Of a stretch of 64,000 nt of DNA, positions 55,272 to 64,000 are shown piece after piece. Made by a program: the position numbers and the translations under genes. Within the stretch, counting starts at the first letter, position 1. Every line of letters starts with the position of its first letter. The notes beneath the pieces were generated by a model. The model was given only the letters and a program-made list of their open reading frames with translations. It was not told the DNA's origin and did no database searches. Location of the stretch: positions 1,139,471-1,203,470 of the forward strand of contig NZ_AP017470.1 in NCBI RefSeq assembly GCF_016592575.1, read 5' to 3'. This stretch comes from Thermotomaculum hydrothermale. Lineage in GTDB: Bacteria; Acidobacteriota; Holophagae; Thermotomaculales; Thermotomaculaceae.

Positions 55272-56420
55272 CTAAAAACTTAAAGTAAGCCTCACCGTTA
55301 TTGCAGTCAAATCAGCTTTTGGAAAATCAATCAAATTTTCAACATACTGATAGTCAAATGCAGCAAGCATATTTTCATTCAAAAAAAACCTATACTGCAT
55401 TTCAAAGTGATTTTCATCTTTGAAACCCTTTTCATTTCCATTTATTTTTGAAAAACCAATCAATATTGAATCATTTTCAAACATTAAACAATCAATAGAA
55501 AATCCAAATGAATAGAAATTGTCGTAATGGTGCACATTGTGATAGGATTTACCATACCTGAAGAAAACACCTATCTTCTCACTTACATACTGGTCAAAAG
55601 ATAATCCAAAACCACTTGCCCTGATAAGTGAAGGTTTTCTATCTGGGTCTGATAAATCATCATAACATCTGAAATGGGGAACAGTGTTATTGTATATAAA
55701 GAATCTATAATTCCCCTTTAATCCATGGAAGTCAGCTTTATAATTTACCTGAAAACCGCTTGCTAAATTCTCATCATAATGGTGCACCCCTGTCTCTTCC
55801 ATAACCCATTCTTTTCCATCAAAAAAGACTTTGTGGTTTTCAATTGACTGCAAAAACCCAGAAAACTCAAAACTTCCGGAAGTGTATGCAAAACCTAAAA
55901 TTGGAGAATACCTGTCCTCCACATCAAAGAAAATATTGTTGACAAAAGGCTTTCCTATAAACTGGGTTATTTCATCGTTTGCAAACTCATTCTGGTCAAT
56001 AAAGAGAAAGGGCTCTGTTTTACCTAAAATTATGTTTAAATTGTCGTTAAAAAAATTAAAACTTAAATATGCCTCAAGCAATTTTAAGTCATAGTTATCG
56101 TCTGTGTTGTCGTCTGCAAGGGTGTTTAAATTAGCAAAAAGGTAATCAGCAAAAAGCTTATCAGCCCCCTGCCCATTTCCATTGTGAAACCTTGAATAAA
56201 AGTTAAAATATTTCCCCTCGTAATTTAATGCAAGGTCTAAAACTTCACCAAATCCTTTTTGAGGAGAAGGCAATTGAGAGGTAATAGATGGATTTGCCCC
56301 CTGAAAATAAATAACTGTTCCTCCGTTTAAAGAAAAATTATCAAACAAATTAAAGGCTGAGACATTAGTACTATAAATAACACCAAAAACTAATAATAGC
56401 AAAGCAAGTTTTATCCTCAT
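55272..56420 (-). CDS. outer-membrane porin-like protein (OprB-like)
   Basis: The 382-residue protein has a signal peptide (about 22 residues) and an aromatic, beta-strand-rich body ending in 'VRLTLSF', the usual C-terminal Phe of outer-membrane barrels. Motifs such as 'NFYSRFHNGNGQGADKLFADYLFANLN' and 'SFNFFNDNLNIILGKTEPFLFID' resemble carbohydrate-selective porins of the OprB group. The substrate is unknown. It has its own promoter and converges on uvrB. Confidence 0.78.
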   Translation of the reverse strand: MRIKLALLLLVFGVIYSTNVSAFNLFDNFSLNGGTVIYFQGANPSITSQLPSPQKGFGEVLDLALNYEGKYFNFYSRFHNGNGQGADKLFADYLFANLNTLADDNTDDNYDLKLLEAYLSFNFFNDNLNIILGKTEPFLFIDQNEFANDEITQFIGKPFVNNIFFDVEDRYSPILGFAYTSGSFEFSGFLQSIENHKVFFDGKEWVMEETGVHHYDENLASGFQVNYKADFHGLKGNYRFFIYNNTVPHFRCYDDLSDPDRKPSLIRASGFGLSFDQYVSEKIGVFFRYGKSYHNVHHYDNFYSFGFSIDCLMFENDSILIGFSKINGNEKGFKDENHFEMQYRFFLNENMLAAFDYQYVENLIDFPKADLTAITVRLTLSF

Positions 56421-56450
56421 TAACGACCCCCTTTATAGTTTACCCTATAA

Positions 56451-56478
56451 ATTATAGCCATAACTATAAAGCAGTCAA
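56451..56478 (-). promoter_or_regulatory. sigma-70 promoter of the OprB-like porin gene
   Basis: Minus-strand TTGACT (56478-56473) and TATAAT (56456-56451) with a 16-base spacer, about 30 bases before the ATG at 56420. Confidence 0.75.
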
Positions 56479-56489
56479 GTAAATTTTTT

Positions 56490-56523
56490 AAAAAAACAAA
56501 AAAAGCGGGGAAAATCCCCGCTT
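56490..56523 (-). terminator. Rho-independent terminator of the rubrerythrin gene
   Basis: AAGCGGGGA / TCCCCGCTT stem with a 3-base loop, followed on the minus strand by a long T-rich tract. It separates rubrerythrin from the porin promoter, which overlaps the T-rich end region. Confidence 0.9.
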
Positions 56524-56545
56524 GCAATATCAATAGGTTGCGTTA

Positions 56546-57139
56546 TCAATAATTTTCAGCTAAAAGTTCAAAGTACCCCTGTGGATGCTTGCAGGCGGGA
56601 CATTGCTTAGGTGCCTCAATCCCTTCATGGACATAACCGCACTTTCTGCACTTCCAGTAAACTTTGCCATCTTTTACAAAAACAGTGCCATCCTCAATAT
56701 TCTTTGCAAGCTTTAAAAACCTCTTCTCATGCCACATCTCAACCTTTGCAATAGCATTCCAGGATGCGGCTATTTCAGGAAAACCTTCTTCCTGCGCAAT
56801 CTTTGCAAATGTCGGATAAAGCTCAACAAATTCTTCATGCTCTCCCATGGCAGCAGCTTTAAGGTTTTCAAGAGTATTGCCTAACTGAACAGGGTATTCT
56901 GCCTGAATCTCAATCCCCAGTGGCTCATTTAACCCTAAATTCTCAACAATGTGTTTGTAAAAAGTCTTTGCATGCACCCTTTCATTATCTGCAGTCTCAA
57001 GGAATAAAGCCTCAATCTGCTTATAACCTTCTTTACCGGCTATTTTTGCGTACATATCGTACCTGTTTCTTGCTTGAGATTCACCGGCAAAACTTTTTAA
57101 TAAATTCTCTAAAGTTTTAGTCCCTTTTAAGCTTTTCAT
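56546..57139 (-). CDS. rubrerythrin
   Basis: The 197-residue protein has an N-terminal ferritin-like di-iron domain with ExxH-type motifs ('FAGESQARNRYDMYAKIA', 'ETADNERVHAKTFYKHI', 'MGEHEEFVELYPTFA', 'KVEMWHEKRFLKL') and a C-terminal rubredoxin-type domain with two CxxC pairs ('CRKCGYVHEG', 'CPACKHPQGYF'). It reduces hydrogen peroxide in anaerobes. It is a single gene with its own promoter. Confidence 0.96.
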   Translation of the reverse strand: MKSLKGTKTLENLLKSFAGESQARNRYDMYAKIAGKEGYKQIEALFLETADNERVHAKTFYKHIVENLGLNEPLGIEIQAEYPVQLGNTLENLKAAAMGEHEEFVELYPTFAKIAQEEGFPEIAASWNAIAKVEMWHEKRFLKLAKNIEDGTVFVKDGKVYWKCRKCGYVHEGIEAPKQCPACKHPQGYFELLAENY

Positions 57140-57163
57140 ATTACACCTCCTGAACTTAAAGTA

Positions 57164-57191
57164 ATTATAATATGCTAAACAACTCCGTCAA
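57164..57191 (-). promoter_or_regulatory. sigma-70 promoter of the rubrerythrin gene
   Basis: Minus-strand TTGACG (57191-57186) and TATAAT (57169-57164) with a 16-base spacer, about 25 bases before the ATG. AGGAGGT precedes the start codon. Confidence 0.8.
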
Positions 57192-57266
57192 TCATGAAAA
57201 AAAAGTAAAAATTTAAAATTTTCCTAATTAATCTAAATCTACTATAATTATATAGCGGAGGTGATT

Positions 57267-57587
57267 ATGAAAAAGGTTTTGAATATCATTCTATTATTAA
57301 TTGTTTTTACCTTTCTGTTTACTGCTTATAAATATACGGTAATAAGAAAAGGGATGTCTTTTTACTTTATGGAGAAAAATCCTCCTACTTTTCAGGAAAT
57401 TTATGTTGATGTAACAGACTGGACAATAAAAGATTATGCAACCCATCCGAAAATTTCAGCATTTTTAGTTACTCAGGGGGTAAAGAAAAAAACAATTGAA
57501 ATTAAAAGCAAGGTTTTAGAAACAATTGAAAAACATAAAGAAGAAATGAAAAAGATGATTGAAGAAGAGGAGGATGAAAATAAATGA
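57267..57587 (+). CDS. small membrane-anchored protein
   Basis: The 106-residue protein has one N-terminal membrane helix (about residues 5-24) and a charged C-terminal part that ends in a Lys/Glu coiled-coil-like helix. I do not recognise the family. ATG 57267 follows GGAGGT; a GTG 6 bases upstream is less likely. A TATAAT at 57243-57248 is a probable -10. It heads the def-fmt-lpxB-msbA operon and overlaps def by 4 bases. Confidence 0.7.
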   Translation: MKKVLNIILLLIVFTFLFTAYKYTVIRKGMSFYFMEKNPPTFQEIYVDVTDWTIKDYATHPKISAFLVTQGVKKKTIEIKSKVLETIEKHKEEMKKMIEEEEDENK

Positions 57588-58099
57588 AGCTCCCTATCGT
57601 TGTTTACGGTGACCCTGTTTTAGAAAAAAAGGGGGAAAAGATTAAAGAGATAAACGAAGAAATAAAAAAATTAGTTGAAGATATGTATGAAACAATGGTT
57701 GCAGCACCTGGAATAGGACTTGCTGCCCCTCAGGTAGGCAAAAGCCTTCAACTTGCAATAATAGATTTAAGTGCAGGAGAAAATCCCGAAGAAAGGCTTG
57801 TCCTGATAAATCCAGAGATTATTGAAAAAGAGGGTTTGCAAAAGGAAGAAGAGGGTTGTTTAAGCTTTCCTGGAATTTTTGGTTTTGTTGAAAGGCCTGA
57901 AAAGGTTAAGGTAAAGTACACTGATTTAGACGGGAATGAAAAAATAATTGAAGGGGAAGGTCTTCTTGCAAGGGCACTCTGCCATGAAATTGACCATTTA
58001 AACGGAGAATTGTTTATATTTAAATTTGCACCGGTAAAAAGACAGCTTGTAATGAAAAAGATTAAAAAACTTATGAAGGAAGGAAGATGGGGTTATTAA
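57584..58099 (+). CDS. def: peptide deformylase Def
   Basis: The 171-residue metalloenzyme has the three family motifs: 'GIGLAAPQVG' (about 45-54), 'EGCLSFPG' (about 89-96) and 'CHEIDHLNG' (about 131-139), which supply the metal ligands and catalytic Glu. It removes the formyl group from nascent proteins. The next gene, fmt, overlaps it by 13 bases. Confidence 0.97.
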   Translation: MKLPIVVYGDPVLEKKGEKIKEINEEIKKLVEDMYETMVAAPGIGLAAPQVGKSLQLAIIDLSAGENPEERLVLINPEIIEKEGLQKEEEGCLSFPGIFGFVERPEKVKVKYTDLDGNEKIIEGEGLLARALCHEIDHLNGELFIFKFAPVKRQLVMKKIKKLMKEGRWGY

Positions 58100-59025
58100 A
58101 AACTGTTTTTATGGGCACTCCTGAAATTGCAGTACCTTTTTTAAAAAAACTGAATGAATTAACCGATGTAAAGCTTGTTATAACCCAGCCTGACAAACCT
58201 AAAGGAAGAAAGAGGGTTTTAACTCCCCCTCCAGTAAAGGTTGAGGCTGAAAAACTTAATGTAGAAGTAATTCAGCCAGAAAAAATAAAGAAAAACGAAG
58301 AATTATTATCAAAACTTAAAAAAATTAACCCAGACTTAATTCTTGTTGTCGCTTATGGGAAAATTATTCCAGAAAATATACTAAACCTTCCCAAATATGG
58401 ATGTTTAAACATTCACTTTTCAGCATTACCAAAATACAGAGGTGCGGCACCTGTTAACTGGGCAATTGTAAACGGTGAGGTTATTACCGATGTTTGCTTG
58501 ATGAAAATGGACAAAGGTCTTGATACAGGTCCCATAATTGGATGTTTAAGCGAAAAGATTGACCCTAACGACAACGCAGAAGACTTATTTCAAAGGCTTA
58601 CAGAAAAGGGGTTAAAACTTCTTGAAACCACATTATTTGACTATGTTGAAGGAAAAATAACTCCTATCCCCCAAATAGAAGAACACGCAAGTTATGCTCC
58701 TATAATAAAAAAAAGTGATGGAAAACTTGACCCCAATTTGCCTGCAATAGATATACACAACAGAGTTAGGGGATTTTACCCGTGGCCCTCAGTTTTCGGA
58801 AAGATAAACGGAAAAACCATGAAGATTTTAAAAACATTTCCATCAGAGATGACTTCTGAAAAAGAGCCGGGGACAATTGTTATAAAAAACGGGATTCCAT
58901 TTATGGTATGCGGAGACAAACACCTTTTAAAACTTATGGTTGTTCAGCCTGAATCAAAAAAACCTATGGATGGTAAATCTGCTGTAAACGGAGGCTATTT
59001 GAAAGACGGAGACAAATTTGAATAA
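58087..59025 (+). CDS. fmt: methionyl-tRNA formyltransferase Fmt
   Basis: The 312-residue protein has 'FMGTPEIAVPFLKKL' at the N-terminus, the 'NIHFSALPKYRGAAPVNWAIVNG' active-site segment near residue 108 and the C-terminal tRNA-binding domain with 'VRGFYPWPSVFG'. It formylates initiator Met-tRNA. Its partner def is adjacent, and the initiator tRNA is elsewhere in the window. Confidence 0.97.
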   Translation: MGLLKTVFMGTPEIAVPFLKKLNELTDVKLVITQPDKPKGRKRVLTPPPVKVEAEKLNVEVIQPEKIKKNEELLSKLKKINPDLILVVAYGKIIPENILNLPKYGCLNIHFSALPKYRGAAPVNWAIVNGEVITDVCLMKMDKGLDTGPIIGCLSEKIDPNDNAEDLFQRLTEKGLKLLETTLFDYVEGKITPIPQIEEHASYAPIIKKSDGKLDPNLPAIDIHNRVRGFYPWPSVFGKINGKTMKILKTFPSEMTSEKEPGTIVIKNGIPFMVCGDKHLLKLMVVQPESKKPMDGKSAVNGGYLKDGDKFE

Positions 59026-60139
59026 AAAAATATTTATTCTTTGCGGTGAATTGTCAGCAGAGCAATACGCCGCAAAACTTGTCCCATTTTTTAAAAAACA
59101 AGGCTATGAAGTATATGCTTTAGGTGGGAATTTATTAAAAAAATCTGGGGCAAATGTTGTTCTTGATTACAAAGCACTCTCTGTTGTCGGCTTAACGGAG
59201 GTTATTGAACATTACTCGCACTTAAAAAAAGCATTTAACCTTTTAGTAGAAAAAATAAAAGAATTAAAGCCTGACATTCTAATATGCATAGATTTCCCTG
59301 ATTTCAATATTCGCCTTGCAAAAAAAGTAAAAAAGTATGTGGGAAAGCTTGTCTATTTTATACCCCCACAGGTATGGGCATGGAGGCTATACAGGGCAAA
59401 GTTTATCTCAAACCTCTTTGACAGGGTGATTGTTTTATTTCCATTTGAAAAACCACTGTACGAAAACGCCAGATACTATGGACACCCTCTAACAGAAATG
59501 ATAGAGGTAAAGTCTTCTGAAAACGAATTTGAAAAAAAATACTCCCTTGAATCAGATAAAAAAAGAGTGCTTTTGCTTCCAGGAAGCAGAAAAAAAGAGG
59601 TTATTTCACTAACTCCACATATGACAGACTTTGCAACATTAATTTTACAAAAACACAACGATATTGATTTTCTATTTCTTCCATCCCCCTCACTTGAAAG
59701 AGAAGTTATTAATCTGTTTAAAGCGGAATTTACAAAAGAAACCAGCACTCAACTTTACGAAATTCAACCTCAAGATAAGTATGAGGCAATAAAGTATTCA
59801 GATATTGCAATAGGCAGTTCAGGAACAGTATCCCTTGAATGCGGGCTTTTAAAAACCCCTATGGCTGCACTCTACAAACTCTCCAACCTTACATACTTTT
59901 TTGGATTATGCGTTGTAAGAAGTGATTTTATTACAATTCCAAACATTATTCTTGAAGAAGAAGTTTTTAAAGAACTAATTAATTTCACTTTAACCCCAGA
60001 AAATATAATGGATTATACAGAAAAAGTGTTGTATAATCCTGAATTTAGTGAGGCATTAAAGAAAAAGTTGGATAAATTAGGTACAATGCTTCACAAAGAT
60101 AAAATATTAGAAAACATTACAAAGGAAATTATGGACTGA
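59018..60139 (+). CDS. lpxB: lipid-A-disaccharide synthase LpxB
   Basis: The 373-residue GT19 glycosyltransferase has 'LCGELSAEQYAAKLV' near the start, 'PPQVWAWRLYRAKFI' near residue 115 and 'LLLPGSRKKEV' near 188. It joins UDP-diacylglucosamine and lipid X in lipid A synthesis, which shows the organism has an LPS-containing outer membrane. The start is TTG 59018 with GGAG upstream; it overlaps fmt by 8 bases. Confidence 0.95.
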   Translation: MNKKIFILCGELSAEQYAAKLVPFFKKQGYEVYALGGNLLKKSGANVVLDYKALSVVGLTEVIEHYSHLKKAFNLLVEKIKELKPDILICIDFPDFNIRLAKKVKKYVGKLVYFIPPQVWAWRLYRAKFISNLFDRVIVLFPFEKPLYENARYYGHPLTEMIEVKSSENEFEKKYSLESDKKRVLLLPGSRKKEVISLTPHMTDFATLILQKHNDIDFLFLPSPSLEREVINLFKAEFTKETSTQLYEIQPQDKYEAIKYSDIAIGSSGTVSLECGLLKTPMAALYKLSNLTYFFGLCVVRSDFITIPNIILEEEVFKELINFTLTPENIMDYTEKVLYNPEFSEALKKKLDKLGTMLHKDKILENITKEIMD

Positions 60140-62004
60140 TGCCTGTAGTAAAGAGATTTTTGAGATACTTTAAGCCTTACTGGGGTTCATTGATATTATC
60201 GTTTATCATTCTCTTTTTCGTTGCAGTTTTATGGGAAGTAAACACAGCAGTTGCAAAACTAATAATGGACGGCCCATTAAAGGAAAAAACATCAATTTCA
60301 AAAATAGAAAAGACTAAAACATATAAAAAAGACAGGCTTCAATTTGTAACAGACTTTAAGAATAAGGTAAAAAAATATCTTGAAAAAAAGGGATTTGGAA
60401 AAAAACTTAATTTAAAAAACGCATCAAGCGGGGATGTTGCCGTAATTGTTATTTTAATCCTTATCTTATACATTTTAAAAGGAATTACAACATTCTGGGG
60501 GTACTTTCTTTTAGGTGTTACAGGGCACAAGGTGATAAGGGATTTAAGGAACGATTTGTATTCCTCAATAATCAATCAATCTGTTTCGTTCTTTGATAAA
60601 TACCACTCAGGCACACTTATATCCAGAATAACAAACGATGTTTATATAATCCAGAACGCTGTTACAAGCAAAATAGGTGATTTATTTAAAGAAACCCTTT
60701 TTCTAATCTTAATTGTGGCTGCAATATTCTATATTGACTACAAACTCTCCTTTCTTTTAATGGTAATCTTCCCACTAATTGTTGTGCCTGTTATCCTCAT
60801 TTCAAAAGCAATAAGAAAAGCAACCACATTAAGCCAGATGAAAATGGCTGAAATGATGAATATCTTAAAAGAGACTATATCTGGCAGTAGAATTGTAAAA
60901 GCATTTGCAATGGAAAACTTTGAAATAAAGAAATTTGTTAACAAAAATTACGAATTTTTTAAAGCAAATGTAAAACTTGTGGCTGCAACCGTTATGTCTT
61001 CCCCAATAATGGAATTAGTAGGTGCAATAAGTTTAAGTATTGTTATTGTGTACGGGAATATGAAAATTAAATCAGGGGAAATGACAACAGGTACATTTAT
61101 GACATATGTAATGAATGTATTGCTCTTATACTCCCCTATCAGAAGGCTAAACAGGGTAAATAATGAAATGCAACAAGCAATGAGTGCTTTAAAAAGAGTT
61201 TTTTCATTAATGGATGAAAAAAATAAGATTAAATCTCCAACCAAACCTGTTAAATTTCCCGAAGAGATTAAAGAGATTGAATTCAAAAATGTATCATTTT
61301 CTTACGATGGAAAGAAAAAAGTGCTGGACAATATAAACCTTAAAGCAAAAAGGGGAGAAACTATCGCTGTTGTTGGTTCAAGTGGAGACGGTAAAACAAC
61401 CCTTGTAAATCTAATTCCCAGATTCTACGATTGCACAGATGGCCAGATTACAATAAACGGTATTGACATAAGGGAATTTGATTTGAAAGATTTAAGAAAC
61501 AACATAGGCATTGTAACTCAGGAAACAATACTCTTTGACGATACTGTATTTAACAACATTGCTTATGGAAGAAGTGATATCCCATTAGAAAAAGTTGAAT
61601 ACGCTGCTAAACTTGCCTATGCACACGATTTTATAAAAAAAATGAAAAAAGGATATGATACCAACATTGGAGAAAGCGGGTTATTCATTTCAGGGGGACA
61701 GAGGCAGAGGCTCGCAATTGCAAGGGCATTATTGAAAAACCCGCCAATACTTATACTTGATGAGGCAACAAGCGCACTTGATACTGAATCTGAAGTGCTT
61801 GTTCAAAAAGCCCTTGAAAATTTAATGAAAAATAGAACAACATTTGTTATAGCGCACAGGCTTTCAACAATAAGAAACGCTGACAGAATTTATGTTATAA
61901 GCAAGGGAAAAATTGTTGAAGTTGGTACCCATGAAGAATTGTTGAAAAAAAACGGAGTTTACAAAAGGCTTTACAATATTCAATTTGGCGCAAAAAATGA
62001 GTGA
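60139..62004 (+). CDS. lipid A exporter-type ABC transporter (MsbA-like)
   Basis: The 621-residue half-transporter has six membrane helices, with an insert of about 50 residues between the first two, and a C-terminal ABC domain: Walker A 'VVGSSGDGKTT', signature 'ISGGQRQRLAIA', Walker B 'ILILDEATSALD'. It resembles MsbA, and its place right after lpxB supports export of lipid A. The Walker A Ser-Gly-Asp-Gly-Lys form has an extra Asp compared with the usual GSGKST. Confidence 0.92.
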   Translation: MPVVKRFLRYFKPYWGSLILSFIILFFVAVLWEVNTAVAKLIMDGPLKEKTSISKIEKTKTYKKDRLQFVTDFKNKVKKYLEKKGFGKKLNLKNASSGDVAVIVILILILYILKGITTFWGYFLLGVTGHKVIRDLRNDLYSSIINQSVSFFDKYHSGTLISRITNDVYIIQNAVTSKIGDLFKETLFLILIVAAIFYIDYKLSFLLMVIFPLIVVPVILISKAIRKATTLSQMKMAEMMNILKETISGSRIVKAFAMENFEIKKFVNKNYEFFKANVKLVAATVMSSPIMELVGAISLSIVIVYGNMKIKSGEMTTGTFMTYVMNVLLLYSPIRRLNRVNNEMQQAMSALKRVFSLMDEKNKIKSPTKPVKFPEEIKEIEFKNVSFSYDGKKKVLDNINLKAKRGETIAVVGSSGDGKTTLVNLIPRFYDCTDGQITINGIDIREFDLKDLRNNIGIVTQETILFDDTVFNNIAYGRSDIPLEKVEYAAKLAYAHDFIKKMKKGYDTNIGESGLFISGGQRQRLAIARALLKNPPILILDEATSALDTESEVLVQKALENLMKNRTTFVIAHRLSTIRNADRIYVISKGKIVEVGTHEELLKKNGVYKRLYNIQFGAKNE

Positions 62005-62653
62005 TTTAGCCTTAAAGTTAGTTCCAACAATTGTATCCACTTATATGAAAATCTGCCATTATACCGCTTTGTCAAGAACAATGATAAATGTTGAGCCTGT
62101 AATTGACATGTACCAAAAAAATCAGGGTTTTATTTATGCATTCTGGCACAACAGAATATTTATGGCATCATTTGGAGTCCCTGAATATATCCATAAATAT
62201 GTTCCAATAATATCAAAGTCTAAAGACGGAGAATTTATTGCAAGAACGGTAGGAAAATTAGGGGTTAAAGCATATGCAAGAGGCTCTTCATCAAGGTATG
62301 GTAAAAATGCCTATCAAAGTGCTATTGAGCACTTAAAAATGGAAGACAAAGGCTATGTTGTGGCAGTTACCCCCGACGGCCCATTAGGACCAAAATATGT
62401 AGCTAAAGACGGGGTTGCAAGAATAGCCCTTGCAACAGGGAAACCGATAGTTTGCTTTGCATACAATGCATCAAAAAAGATTGTGGCAAACTCCTGGGAT
62501 AACTTTATAATCCCCCTTCCCTGCTCTGATTTTGTCTATGTGTATGACAAACCTTTCTTTGCAGATAAAAATATAAGTGTGAAAGAAAACCTTGAAATAA
62601 TAACTGAAAGATTAAACAAAGTAACCGCAATAGCGGACAATTGGGAGTTTTAG
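61997..62653 (+). CDS. DUF374 protein, lysophospholipid acyltransferase-like
   Basis: The protein of about 218 residues matches DUF374: 'FIYAFWHNRIFMA' near residue 45, 'KSKDGEFIARTVGKLGVKAYARGSS', and 'VVAVTPDGPLGPKYVAKDGVARIALATGKPIV' near residue 120. These are the acyltransferase-like motifs of a family usually found with lipid A genes. It may acylate or otherwise modify lipid A. The ATG at 61997 overlaps the exporter stop by 8 bases. Confidence 0.88.
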   Translation: MSDLALKLVPTIVSTYMKICHYTALSRTMINVEPVIDMYQKNQGFIYAFWHNRIFMASFGVPEYIHKYVPIISKSKDGEFIARTVGKLGVKAYARGSSSRYGKNAYQSAIEHLKMEDKGYVVAVTPDGPLGPKYVAKDGVARIALATGKPIVCFAYNASKKIVANSWDNFIIPLPCSDFVYVYDKPFFADKNISVKENLEIITERLNKVTAIADNWEF

Positions 62654-62654
62654 T

Positions 62655-63530
62655 ATGAGAAGTATGACAGGATTTGCAGAAGCAAAAAGAGAATTTGATG
62701 GTTTTACAGTAAATATTGTAATAAAGAGCATTAATAGTAAATACCTTGATGCAAATGTAAAAATTGATGATAACTTTCAATCATTTGAAAACGATATAAT
62801 TTCAATTGTCAAAACAAAGGTTAAAAGGGGAAGGGTAAGCATTTTTATAACAATTGAATTTGACACATCTAAATACCCTGTAATTGTTAACGAAGAAAAG
62901 GTAAAGCCCATTTTAGAGCAGATAGAAAAAATTCAGAAAGAATTCCCCTCTTTTGATTTTAATGTGCCTTTAAATGTATTTTTATCTCAAAACAATGGCT
63001 TTTTTGAAAACCAATTAACCGATGAATTAAAAGAGAAAATTAAACAAGCAATTCTTGAAACCCTTGATTCAATACTTGATACTTTTAATAAATCAAGGGA
63101 AAAGGAAGGGGAATTTCTTAAAAAAGACTTTAAAGAAAGGCTAAACAGGATTGAAATTCTGCTTGAAGAGATTGAGAAACAGAGAGACGGCTTTTTTGAA
63201 AAACAGCTTGAAAAATACAGAAAATTGATTGGAGGCCTTGTAAAAGAGGGTGACGAAAACAGAATAATGATTGAAGCAGGAATACTTGCCGACAAACTTG
63301 ACATTAGCGAGGAATTAACAAGGCTTAAAAGCCATGTATCAGTTTTCAGGGAAACTATGGAAGAAAAAGAAAAAGCAATAGGCAAAAAACTTGACTTTAT
63401 ACTTCAGGAGATGATGAGAGAATCAAATACAATAGGTTCAAAGGGTAAAGACAAAAATATATCAAAACTGGTAATTGAACTTAAAACAGAAATTGAAAAG
63501 ATAAGGGAACAGGTTCAAAATATAGAATAA
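62655..63530 (+). CDS. YicC-family endoribonuclease
   Basis: The 291-residue protein has the YicC start 'MRSMTGFAEAKREFDGF', the central helical part and the C-terminal 'KLDFILQEMMRESNTIGSKGKD' signature. Family members are endoribonucleases that act on mRNA. It begins one base after the DUF374 stop and is followed by the TauE-type gene after one base, so it is in the same operon. Confidence 0.93.
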   Translation: MRSMTGFAEAKREFDGFTVNIVIKSINSKYLDANVKIDDNFQSFENDIISIVKTKVKRGRVSIFITIEFDTSKYPVIVNEEKVKPILEQIEKIQKEFPSFDFNVPLNVFLSQNNGFFENQLTDELKEKIKQAILETLDSILDTFNKSREKEGEFLKKDFKERLNRIEILLEEIEKQRDGFFEKQLEKYRKLIGGLVKEGDENRIMIEAGILADKLDISEELTRLKSHVSVFRETMEEKEKAIGKKLDFILQEMMRESNTIGSKGKDKNISKLVIELKTEIEKIREQVQNIE

Positions 63531-63531
63531 A

Positions 63532-64000
63532 ATGGAATATCTAATTTTCAACTCCTTTCAGGTTTTCCTAATCGCAGGAATTATTATTTTCCTGGGACAG
63601 GTAATTTACGCAGCACTGGGGTTTGGCTCTGCAATGGTATCTATAACCCTTTTATCACTTGTTTTTGGAGATTTATCTCAAATAATCCCCTATTTTCTCC
63701 TGCTTTGCATACCCACCGAAATTGCAATTGTTTACAAAAATAGAAAAACAATAGATTTTTCATTTGTTAAAAAGTTTGTTCTATTCCTCTTTGCAGGGCT
63801 TTTAATTGGCTCTTATTTGTTAAAAAACGCTGTTCCAGAAAAACTTGTTATTTACCTTGGAATAACAATCTCTATTATTGCCCTGTACTTTCTGTTTTTT
63901 GAGAAAAAATTAGCATTCAGTTTTAAAAAAAACGGATTTGCAGGTAAGATACTCTCATTTATTACAGGGATTTTAGGGGGAGTGTACGGAATATCAGGCC
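63532..64000 (+). CDS. TauE/SafE-family permease, 3' end outside window
   Basis: The visible 156 codons start at ATG 63532, one base after the yicC stop. They encode several membrane helices with 'VIYAALGFGSAMVSITLLSL' near the start and 'GILGGVYGISG' at the cut end, features of the TauE/SafE family of anion exporters. The frame is still open at the last base. The substrate is unknown. Confidence 0.8.
   Translation, partial: MEYLIFNSFQVFLIAGIIIFLGQVIYAALGFGSAMVSITLLSLVFGDLSQIIPYFLLLCIPTEIAIVYKNRKTIDFSFVKKFVLFLFAGLLIGSYLLKNAVPEKLVIYLGITISIIALYFLFFEKKLAFSFKKNGFAGKILSFITGILGGVYGISG

Noticed and set aside
55249-55272. Possible terminator between uvrB and the porin gene
   Set aside because: The GGGAGGG and CCCCCT stretches do not form a clean stem and no T-run follows.

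Overview
The window is a gene-dense, AT-rich stretch of chromosome from a Gram-negative, didermic bacterium. The evidence is lipid A synthesis and export (lpxB, an msbA-type ABC exporter), two outer-membrane porins and several lipoprotein signal peptides. Oxygen-defence genes (rubrerythrin, a PrxQ-type peroxiredoxin, a hemerythrin-like DUF438 protein), a perfect FNR-type operator and radical-SAM chemistry suggest an anaerobic or facultative lifestyle. Most genes are housekeeping. I see no rRNA, CRISPR array, insertion sequence or prophage. The phylum cannot be fixed from this sequence alone.

Layout. 1-3.4 kb: an anchored protein and a secretin-N-domain-like protein, a SAM hydrolase and a transpeptidase-like protein. 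3.4-11.1 kb: a CBS protein, rpoD, the cdaA-cdaR-glmM-pdxJ operon and HU. 11.1-25 kb: ybaB-dnaX, the 4.5S SRP RNA, tRNA-Ser(GGA), a TtcA-like enzyme, an ABC-class ATPase, a thioredoxin-fold lipoprotein, an iron alcohol dehydrogenase, a receiver/ATP-grasp fusion, an M2-type peptidase, cysS and initiator tRNA-Met. 25-31.7 kb: a large membrane/AsmA-like protein, a secreted M4 protease, an exported peroxiredoxin and a DUF438 sensor.

31.7-41.4 kb is the most coherent accessory block. A leftward run encodes a phosphate-selective-type porin, a CYTH triphosphatase, a DASS permease, a second CYTH-like protein, a DUF47 PhoU-like protein and a Pit phosphate transporter (frameshifted in a G9 tract). A PhnD-like binding protein, a sensor kinase and an NtrC-type activator diverge from it. 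Both sides start with a correctly spaced sigma-54 -24/-12 promoter, and two tandem dyad sites lie between them. I read this as one sigma-54 regulon for sensing, importing and hydrolysing phosphate or a condensed phosphate.

41.4-49.4 kb: a spore-photoproduct-lyase-like radical SAM protein next to a ParB-like protein, smpB, a GAF/HD-GYP protein whose ribosome site lies in an inverted repeat, and a four-gene operon without a permease: a cytoplasmic substrate-binding-like protein, a HypB/UreG-like GTPase, an ABC ATPase and a zinc ribbon. That operon carries a perfect FNR box centred at -41.5. It is my best candidate for an undescribed system. 49.4-64 kb: a secreted PKD-like protein (frameshifted), pilT, a GDPD phosphodiesterase, uvrB, a porin, rubrerythrin, and a translation and envelope operon (def, fmt, lpxB, msbA, a DUF374 acyltransferase, yicC, a TauE-type permease cut by the window end).

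Three genes (Pit, the ParB-like gene, the PKD-like gene) are each broken by a single base. Two of the breaks lie in homopolymers. Consensus-sequence error and genuine slippage are both possible.
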